From: Flavimaribacter sp039888615
GTDB taxonomy: Bacteria > Pseudomonadota > Alphaproteobacteria > Rhizobiales > Rhizobiaceae
Length of the DNA stretch: 64,000 nucleotides
Assembly: GCA_039888615.1 (NCBI GenBank)
Contig: JBDQQS010000012.1
Strand: one strand, 5' to 3'
Under the pieces are notes generated by a model. The model saw only the letters and a program-made list of their open reading frames with translations, made no database searches and was not told the DNA's origin. Shown here piece after piece: positions 57,752 through 64,000 of the stretch (position 1 is its first letter; the number at the start of each line of letters is the position of its first letter). Both the position numbers and the translations under genes were made by a program.

Positions 57752-58842
57752 GCCTTGGCGCCTCTCTTGCCGTGACCAATGACGGTTTCAGACAACGTGT
57801 CGAGAGGCCAGCGCGGACGCGGCGCCGTCTCGAGCGAGTCCGCCTCCAGGCCGGCCGCCATCCGCTCGGCGGCGGCCCAGGCGATCATGACCGCATTGTC
57901 GGTGCATAGATTCAGCGGCGGCGCGACGAAACCGAAACCGTTTTGTGTGCAAAGGGTTTCAAGCGCGGCGCGAATGGCGGCGTTCGCCGCCACGCCGCCG
58001 GCGACGACCAGTTGCGGTGTCCGGCCTGTCGTCCCGACTTCCCGATGAAAGCGATCGAGCGCCCGCCCAACCCTTTCGGTAAGCGTATCGACGATTGCGG
58101 TCTGGAACGAGGCGCAGATGTCGTCGATATCTTTTTCGTCCAGCGGCGCATTGCGTTCCGCGGTCTGCCTGACGGCTGTCTTCAGTCCGGAGAAGGAGAA
58201 GTCCAGCCGGCTTTCCCCGCGCAACGGCGTTGGCAGGTCAAAGCGGCGCCCGTCGCCTGCGCTGGCGGCTTTTTCCACTGCCGGTCCGCCCGGATAGGGA
58301 AGCCCCAGAAGCTTGGCCGTCTTGTCAAACGCTTCGCCCAGCGCATCGTCGATGGTCGTGCCCCAGCGCTGGTAGTCTCCGACGCCGCGCACGAGAACCA
58401 TCTGTGTGTGTCCTCCGGAGACGAGCAGCAGCAGATACGGAAAGTCGAGATCATCCGTCAGCCGCGCCGTCAGAGCATGGCCTTCCAGATGGTTGATGGC
58501 GTAGAGGGGTTTGCGGCTCGTCGCGGCGATTGCCTTGGCGGTCATCAATCCGACAATGAGGCCGCCGATCAAGCCAGGTCCGGAGGTCGCCGCTATCGCA
58601 TCGAGGTCGCGCAATTCTACGCCGGCGTCGTCAAGCGCCTGGCGAATCAAGCCGTCGAGAACTTCCACATGGGCGCGGGCCGCGATTTCCGGAACCACGC
58701 CGCCATAGGCCGCGTGTTCCTCGAGCTGGCTGAATACAACATTGGAAAGTATTGCGCCGCCTTCGGAATCGCGACGCACCACTGCGGCAGCCGTTTCATC
58801 GCAGCTCGTCTCGATTCCCAGAATCAGTGTCTTGGCCGGCAT
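57748..58842 (-). CDS. tsaD: tRNA N6-adenosine threonylcarbamoyltransferase
   Basis: 364 residues. ILGIETSCDETAAAVV, the metal-binding HLEGH in INHLEGHALTARL, PYLLLLVSGGHTQMVLV and VAGGVAANAAIRAAL define TsaD/Kae1. Forms t6A37 in ANN-decoding tRNAs with TsaB/E. Divergent from hemC, an order typical of the Hyphomicrobiales. Confidence 0.97.
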   Translation of the reverse strand: MPAKTLILGIETSCDETAAAVVRRDSEGGAILSNVVFSQLEEHAAYGGVVPEIAARAHVEVLDGLIRQALDDAGVELRDLDAIAATSGPGLIGGLIVGLMTAKAIAATSRKPLYAINHLEGHALTARLTDDLDFPYLLLLVSGGHTQMVLVRGVGDYQRWGTTIDDALGEAFDKTAKLLGLPYPGGPAVEKAASAGDGRRFDLPTPLRGESRLDFSFSGLKTAVRQTAERNAPLDEKDIDDICASFQTAIVDTLTERVGRALDRFHREVGTTGRTPQLVVAGGVAANAAIRAALETLCTQNGFGFVAPPLNLCTDNAVMIAWAAAERMAAGLEADSLETAPRPRWPLDTLSETVIGHGKRGAKA

Positions 58843-58910
58843 GGTCGCGATATTTGCAGTTGTCGGAGTTCGGCGTTACCAGTGCTTCTGGTAATTGTGG
58901 AAAATCATAT

Positions 58911-59840
58911 ATGCAAACAAAACCTTTGCGCATCGGCACCAGAGGCAGCCCGCTCGCCCTTGCCCAGGCCCATGAGACGAGAGACCGCCTGATGGCGGCT
59001 CACGGTCTTTCGGAAGACGCATTCGCCATCGAGGTCATATCGACCCAGGGCGACAGGGTGACCGACCGGCCGCTTTCCGAAATCGGCGGAAAGGGATTGT
59101 TCACCGAGGAAATCGAGGCGCGGCTTTCCGTTGGGTCCATCGATATCGCCGTGCATTCCTCTAAGGACATGCCGACCGTGCTTCCGGACGGCCTGGACCT
59201 GACCGCCTTTTTGCCGCGCGAAGACGTCCGCGACGCCTTCATAGGCCGATCGGCGGGCGCGATCCGCGATCTTCCGCGCGGCTCCACGATCGGCTCGTCC
59301 TCACTGCGTCGGCAGGCGCTCGTTCGGCATTTGCGGCCGGACATCAACGTCATTCCGTTTCGTGGCAATGTTCAGACGCGATTGCGCAAGCTGGAGGAAG
59401 GTCAGGTTGACGGCACGCTGCTTGCCTGCGCCGGGCTGAAACGGCTCGGCATGGAGCACGTCGCCACCGACGTCATGGAGAGCGATGATTTTCTGCCGGC
59501 GCTCGGTCAGGGCGCAATATGCATCGAAAGCCGGAGCGACGACGCGGCGACGCTGAAGCTTCTTGCCGCGATCAACCATAGCGATACGCAGGTCGAACTC
59601 CTGTGCGAACGCGCCTTTCTAGCTGCTCTGGACGGTTCCTGCCGGACCCCGATCGCCGGGCTTGCGCGCGTCAACGGGCAAGTTTTGAATTTTCGCGGCA
59701 TGGTGCTGTCGCCAGACGGGCAGTCGCGTCACGATGCTTCTGTCGAAGGATCGGTCGCGGATGCGCAAGCCCTGGGCCGGGACGCCGGAGAGCGGATTCG
59801 CAAAGAGGCTGGATCCGGCTTTTTCGCCGATTGGGGATGA
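58911..59840 (+). CDS. hemC: Hydroxymethylbilane synthase
   Basis: 309 residues from the ATG at 58911; the longer frame overlaps tsaD. RIGTRGSPLALAQAHETRDRL, DIAVHSSKDMPT, GTIGSSSLRRQALV-type (STIGSSSLRRQALVRHLRPD) and the dipyrromethane-bearing Cys in LDGSCRTPIAGLA. Polymerises four porphobilinogens in haem synthesis. Confidence 0.97.
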   Translation: MQTKPLRIGTRGSPLALAQAHETRDRLMAAHGLSEDAFAIEVISTQGDRVTDRPLSEIGGKGLFTEEIEARLSVGSIDIAVHSSKDMPTVLPDGLDLTAFLPREDVRDAFIGRSAGAIRDLPRGSTIGSSSLRRQALVRHLRPDINVIPFRGNVQTRLRKLEEGQVDGTLLACAGLKRLGMEHVATDVMESDDFLPALGQGAICIESRSDDAATLKLLAAINHSDTQVELLCERAFLAALDGSCRTPIAGLARVNGQVLNFRGMVLSPDGQSRHDASVEGSVADAQALGRDAGERIRKEAGSGFFADWG

Positions 59841-59844
59841 GGTT

Positions 59845-60600
59845 GTGCGGGTTCTGATAACGCGTCCGGAGCCTGGCGCCGCGAGGACCGCTGACCGGCT
59901 GCGTTCGATTGGCCATGAGCCGGTCATGCTGCCGCTGACCAGTACCGTCGGACGTTGGGACGATATTCGTTGCCTTGACGCGCAGGAGGTGGGCGCCTTT
60001 GCGGCGACCAGCGGCGCCGCGATCCGTAACTGGCGGGAAGTTGGCATTGCGCCAGACAAGTTGCAGACGCCGTTCTACGCCGTGGGAACCGCGACCGGAA
60101 AGGCCGCTCTCCAGGCCGGGTTCAGCGCTGTCCATGCGGGATCCACCGACGCCGCCGCCCTGGCGTCCACCATCGTTGCGGATTATCGCAGCGGGCGCCT
60201 GCCTGTTACGCAGTTGCAGCCGCTCGTCTATCTGGCGGGTGCAACTCGAAAAAACACGTTTGAGGCAGGTCTTGCCGCGGCGTCAGTACCGTTTCAGACC
60301 GTTGAAATCTATGAAATCGTGAAAGTAAGTCATTCAACTGACTATTTGCGACGCGTATTCGTCGACAATCCTGTTGACGCGGTTTTGTTCTACTCCGGGG
60401 TGGCCGCATCCTGCTTCTTCGATGTAACGATGGGCGAGAAAATTGATAAGGCTTTGAATAACATATGTTATCTTTGCATAGGATCGTCCATTCTCGCCGC
60501 AATTCCCGAAGAATTCACCGCGCAATCCGCTGTCGCGGATCAACCGGACGAACCCTCTCTGTTTGAGCTCCTGGAGCGCATTGCTCAGGATAAAATCTGA
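59845..60600 (+). CDS. hemD: Uroporphyrinogen-III synthase
   Basis: 251 residues from a GTG at 59845, five bases after the hemC stop. RVLITRPEPGAARTADRLRSIGHEPVMLPLTSTVG, FAATSGAAIRNWREVGI and FYAVGTATGKAALQAGF are the usual features of this poorly conserved family. Closes the tetrapyrrole ring after HemC. Confidence 0.88.
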   Translation: MRVLITRPEPGAARTADRLRSIGHEPVMLPLTSTVGRWDDIRCLDAQEVGAFAATSGAAIRNWREVGIAPDKLQTPFYAVGTATGKAALQAGFSAVHAGSTDAAALASTIVADYRSGRLPVTQLQPLVYLAGATRKNTFEAGLAAASVPFQTVEIYEIVKVSHSTDYLRRVFVDNPVDAVLFYSGVAASCFFDVTMGEKIDKALNNICYLCIGSSILAAIPEEFTAQSAVADQPDEPSLFELLERIAQDKI

Positions 60601-60720
60601 TTTCGACCCAAAACGGCTTTCCCACTTCATTGCGCCGTTTTAGCTTCTGATACAGGTTTAAGACGCGCCAGATTCTCCGGGCGCGGTGTCCAGGCGTCAT
60701 CTTCCAGGAAAGAATCCCAA

Positions 60721-62370
60721 ATGGCACAAAGCAGCAAACCCAGGCATTCGAAAACGACGAAGAAGCCCGTCACGATCGATCTCGAACCTGAGTCGGTGAA
60801 ATCCGGGGAGACCATCTCCTCCTCGAAAGCCCCCTCTACAGCGACGACCGGCGCAGGCGCTCAATCCGCCTCGACCAGTGCGAAATCGGCCGCCGCCGCG
60901 TCGTCATCGACAGCGGGGGCTACGAAGGCGGAAGCTGAAAAACCGGAAACCGGCGCGACGAAAGCTGCCGACGACAAGCCGGAATCAAAGCCTGCAAGCG
61001 CCACGAAAGACGACGCCAAACCCACGGCGGCTGCGTCTGAAAGCAAGGCGGGCGCATCAGGTTCGGCGCGCCCGACGCAGGATGCAACGCCGCGCTCTGC
61101 CCCGACTGGACCGAAAATAGGCGCCTCGGCGTCGTCCGGTTCATCCGCGAGGTCCTCCGCCGCCTCATCCGGCGCGCCTCCGTCAAGTGATGCGACGCCG
61201 GCCAGGAAGGAAAAATCCGGCGGTTCGGGCGCGCTCCTCGCCGGGCTCATTGGCGGGCTTGTGGTTCTCGTACTCGGCGGCGCGCTGATCTGGTCCGGCG
61301 TCCTTTCGGGCGGTGGTTCGCCGACTGGCGCCGCCGGTTCGGATCTGGAGGATATGCGCAAGGCGATTTCCGATTTCGAGGATCAGGCGAATTCTCAGAT
61401 TTCCGGACTCGCCAAATCAGTGGAAGACCGGATCGCTTCGCTGCAGCAAACCACCGCCGCCCCGTCGACCGACAATAGCGACCAGCTCCAGGCGCTGCAG
61501 AAACAGATCGCCGATCTGTCCTCGCGCATCGAGAGTCTGGGAACCGGTGACGCCGACACCGGCTTGAAGACACAGATCAGCGCCCTTGCAAGCGCGCAGA
61601 AGCAGTTGCAATCAACGATGCAGCAGGTGCAAAGCCAGGCGTCGGCTCTCGCCAGCAAGATCAGCGCGCTGGAAACATCACAGAGCCAGGCGTCTGCGGC
61701 GCTGGAAACGCGACTGGCTGCTGTCGAAAAGACGCTTTCGGGACCGCGCGAGGACATCAAGGTCGCTCGCGCGCTGACGGCCGCCAATCTCAAGTCGGCG
61801 ATCGATCGAGGCGGCCCGTTCATGGCTGAGCTCGAAGCTTTTGCAAGCGTCGAGGGCACAAGTCCGTCGGTTGACCAGTTGCGGCCGCTGGCGGCCAGCG
61901 GCGTTCCGACACGGTCGCAGCTCCTGTCGGAGTTTTCTTCCGATGCAAGCCGCATCATCGATGCGGCCAACGGCGCCCCGAAAGATCAGAATGTCTGGAA
62001 CCGTCTGCTCGACAGCGCCTCCTCGGTCGTCACCGTGCGTCCCGTAGGGGAAGTCGCCGGCGACACGCCGGAGGCCATCGTCGCGCGTGTCGAGAACCGC
62101 CTGAAGAATGGCGACCTGATGGGCGCCGAGAATGAGTGGAACACGTTGCCGCAAGGGTCAAAAGACGCGTCCGCCGCCTTCGCGCGGGATCTGAAGGCGC
62201 GTATCGAGGCCAACCAGCTCGTCTCGACGATGCTGTCGGGCGCATTGCCGGCCGCGTCACCGCCGCCTGCGGCGTCGACAACCAGCGAAACCGGCGCGGC
62301 AGCCGCGGACGCCGCTGCTCCATCCACGGCGACCGATACGGACGCCGCAAGCACGGAAGGCACGAACTGA
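60721..62370 (+). CDS. Mitofilin/COG4223 inner-membrane protein
   Basis: 549 residues. About 160 residues of low-complexity Ala/Ser/Lys/Pro, one membrane helix (GALLAGLIGGLVVLVLGGALIWSGVL), a long coiled coil (DQLQALQKQIADLSSRIESLG...) and the C-terminal mitofilin signature ALTAANLKSAIDRGGPFMAELEAFASV with VARVENRLKNGDLMGAENEWNTLP. Bacterial Mic60 homologue that bends membranes; always between hemD and hemY in alphaproteobacteria. Confidence 0.9.
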   Translation: MAQSSKPRHSKTTKKPVTIDLEPESVKSGETISSSKAPSTATTGAGAQSASTSAKSAAAASSSTAGATKAEAEKPETGATKAADDKPESKPASATKDDAKPTAAASESKAGASGSARPTQDATPRSAPTGPKIGASASSGSSARSSAASSGAPPSSDATPARKEKSGGSGALLAGLIGGLVVLVLGGALIWSGVLSGGGSPTGAAGSDLEDMRKAISDFEDQANSQISGLAKSVEDRIASLQQTTAAPSTDNSDQLQALQKQIADLSSRIESLGTGDADTGLKTQISALASAQKQLQSTMQQVQSQASALASKISALETSQSQASAALETRLAAVEKTLSGPREDIKVARALTAANLKSAIDRGGPFMAELEAFASVEGTSPSVDQLRPLAASGVPTRSQLLSEFSSDASRIIDAANGAPKDQNVWNRLLDSASSVVTVRPVGEVAGDTPEAIVARVENRLKNGDLMGAENEWNTLPQGSKDASAAFARDLKARIEANQLVSTMLSGALPAASPPPAASTTSETGAAAADAAAPSTATDTDAASTEGTN

Positions 62371-62371
62371 G

Positions 62372-64000
62372 ATGATCCGTCTGCTCTTCTACGTACTCGT
62401 CGTCCTGCTTCTTGGACTGGGCTTTGCATGGCTTGCCGATCGACCCGGCGATCTGGTCATTACCTGGCAGGACCGCCAGATCGAAATGTCGCTGATGGCG
62501 GCGGCGACAGCGGTCGCGGTTCTCATCGGCGCTATCCTGCTTGTCTGGTGGCTTGTCCACGCCATTCTCGTTTCGCCCCAAACGGTCAGCCGCTATTTTC
62601 GGGCCCGCAAGCGGGACAGGGGATATCAGGCGCTGTCGACCGGGCTGATCGCAGCCGGCGCGGGCGACGGGGTCGCCGCGCGCAAGATGACGAAACGAAC
62701 CCAGGGCCTGCTAAGCGCGGACCAGGAACCTCTGATCCATCTCCTCGACGCCCAGACCGCCCTGATCGAAGGCAGGAGCGAGGATGCGCGCGCCAAGTTC
62801 GAGGCGATGGCCGAGGATCCGGAAACCAGGGAGCTGGGCCTGCGCGGTCTTTATATCGAAGCCCGCAAGGCAGGCGCCAACGAGGCCGCCCGGCACTATG
62901 CGGAAAAAGCCGCCGAGTCGGCTCCGCAGCTACCCTGGGCGGCCGAAGCGACGCTCGCTTACCGCTCGGCGGAGGGCAATTGGGATGATGCGATAAGGCT
63001 GCTCGAGAAGCAGCGTCTTGGCCGGGTTATCGACAAGGCGCAGTCCGACCGCAAGAAGGCTGTGCTTTTGACGGCGCGCGCCCATGACCGTCTCGAAGGC
63101 GGAGATGTTGCGGGGGCCCGCACCGACGGGCTGGAGGCGAACCGGCTTGCGCCCGAGTTCGTTCCGGCGGCGATCATCGCCGCCCGGGCGCTGTTCCGCG
63201 AGGACAATCTGCGCAAGGGATCATCGATCCTGGAGAAATTGTGGAAGAAATCCCCGCATCCGGAGATCGCCGAAACCTACGTGCGAGCCCGTCCGGGCGA
63301 TTCGACGCATGATCGGCTCAAGCGGGCGCAGAAGCTTGAGAGCATCAAGCGCAACAACGCCGAATCGCTCTACATAGTAGCGAAGGCAGCGCTCGACGCC
63401 CATGAACTGAAGCTGGCGCGCGACATGGCCGAGGCGGCGATCCGGATCAAGGCCCGCGAAAGCACCTATCTGCTGCTCGCCGATATCGAGGAAGCAGATA
63501 CGGGCGATCAGGGTCGCGTCCGCCACTGGCTGGCGCAGGCGGTGCGTGCGCCGCGCGACGAAGCCTGGACGGCTGACGGCTATGTCGCCGAAGAATGGGC
63601 GGCGGTTTCGCCGGTGACCGGCAGGCTGGATGCTTTCGAGTGGAGGGTGCCGGTCGAGCAGCTTGCCGAACCGATCGAGCACGCGGAGATGGTTCGCGGC
63701 GACGCGGAGCGGGCGATCGCCAGCCTGCCGCCCGTTGCAGTTCCGGAAACGAAGGAAACCGTAGTCGTCGCCGATTCGGATCCTGTGATCGAGCATGTCG
63801 AGGTTGAAGCGCCTGTTAGGGATAATGCGGTTGCGGCGGAACCGGTCATCGTTGAACCGGAAAAAGCGGCGGTCGTCGAACCGGAAAAGGGACCGGACGA
63901 GCCGACTGAGCCTGAGCCGGAGCCGGCAACTCCGGAGTCCGTAGCCGAAAAGCAGAAAGAGCCGGAGCCTGAACCGCCTGCAGCGGAAAAACCTGCGTCC
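62372..64000 (+). CDS. hemY: HemY-like TPR membrane protein (runs off the right edge)
   Basis: At least 543 codons from the ATG at 62372, open at the window end. Two N-terminal membrane segments (LLFYVLVVLLLGLGFAWLAD, MAAATAVAVLIGAILLVWWLVH), then RYFRARKRDRGYQALSTGLIAAGAGDGVAARKMTKR of the HemY N-terminal domain and TPR-like helices. The visible C-terminus is a Pro/Glu/Val-rich tail. Role in haem metabolism is traditional but undefined. Confidence 0.9.
   Translation, partial: MIRLLFYVLVVLLLGLGFAWLADRPGDLVITWQDRQIEMSLMAAATAVAVLIGAILLVWWLVHAILVSPQTVSRYFRARKRDRGYQALSTGLIAAGAGDGVAARKMTKRTQGLLSADQEPLIHLLDAQTALIEGRSEDARAKFEAMAEDPETRELGLRGLYIEARKAGANEAARHYAEKAAESAPQLPWAAEATLAYRSAEGNWDDAIRLLEKQRLGRVIDKAQSDRKKAVLLTARAHDRLEGGDVAGARTDGLEANRLAPEFVPAAIIAARALFREDNLRKGSSILEKLWKKSPHPEIAETYVRARPGDSTHDRLKRAQKLESIKRNNAESLYIVAKAALDAHELKLARDMAEAAIRIKARESTYLLLADIEEADTGDQGRVRHWLAQAVRAPRDEAWTADGYVAEEWAAVSPVTGRLDAFEWRVPVEQLAEPIEHAEMVRGDAERAIASLPPVAVPETKETVVVADSDPVIEHVEVEAPVRDNAVAAEPVIVEPEKAAVVEPEKGPDEPTEPEPEPATPESVAEKQKEPEPEPPAAEKPAS

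Overview
The window looks like an alphaproteobacterial chromosome of the Hyphomicrobiales (Rhizobiales). The evidence is the GC-rich, conserved core on the right: ybaK-like deacylase, thioredoxin-TPR, Lon-domain protein and Trm112; a drug-efflux ABC cassette; ubiH and tesB; glnK-amtB; ftsK, lolA and xthA; and gpsA-tsaD divergent from hemC-hemD-mitofilin-hemY. No rRNA and no CRISPR array were seen. The only intact tRNA is tRNA-Gly(GCC).

The left 36 kb is one integrated genomic island. It lies between perfect 55-bp direct repeats at 351-405 and 36727-36781. The right copy is the 3' part of the intact tRNA-Gly gene on the minus strand; the left copy is a tRNA fragment. A tyrosine recombinase gene sits just inside the left end, and a 19-bp repeat that looks like an arm-type recombinase site lies near both ends. 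Outside the left end are the tRNA's probable original terminator and the tail of an IS630-type transposase.

The island is a mosaic. (1) 0.5-5.2 kb: integrase and a tightly overlapping early-gene operon (AlpA-like regulator, HNH endonuclease, replication-type HTH protein with iteron-like repeats inside its gene). (2) 5.3-6.0 kb: a secreted lectin-fold protein on the opposite strand. (3) 6.1-11.6 kb: the end of a podophage-like late operon (virion/DNA-ejection proteins, an M15-like peptidase protein, a possible small terminase), without portal, capsid or large terminase. (4) 11.8-25.5 kb: a metabolic cargo with a tripartite tricarboxylate-type transporter, two solute-binding proteins, amidase, GntR regulator, class-III aminotransferase, aldehyde dehydrogenase, sulfatase and a class-III adenylate cyclase-TPR protein. 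(5) 26-30.3 kb: an AT-rich DUF4760 gene, an XRE repressor with a divergent promoter and operators, an S24-like protein and small phage-type genes. (6) 30.6-36.5 kb: an eight-gene copper-handling operon behind a near-canonical CueR/MerR-type promoter, with no MerR regulator gene in the window.

The transporter, amidase, transaminase and aldehyde dehydrogenase make a plausible linear route: import of an amide-containing carboxylate, hydrolysis to an omega-amino acid, transamination to a semialdehyde and oxidation to an acid, with the sulfatase removing a sulfate-type ester. The substrate cannot be read from the sequence. The right-hand core is ordinary housekeeping. Its clearest regulatory sites are a sigma-54 promoter with two NtrC-like sites before glnK-amtB, and a 24-bp palindrome before a TetR-led efflux operon.
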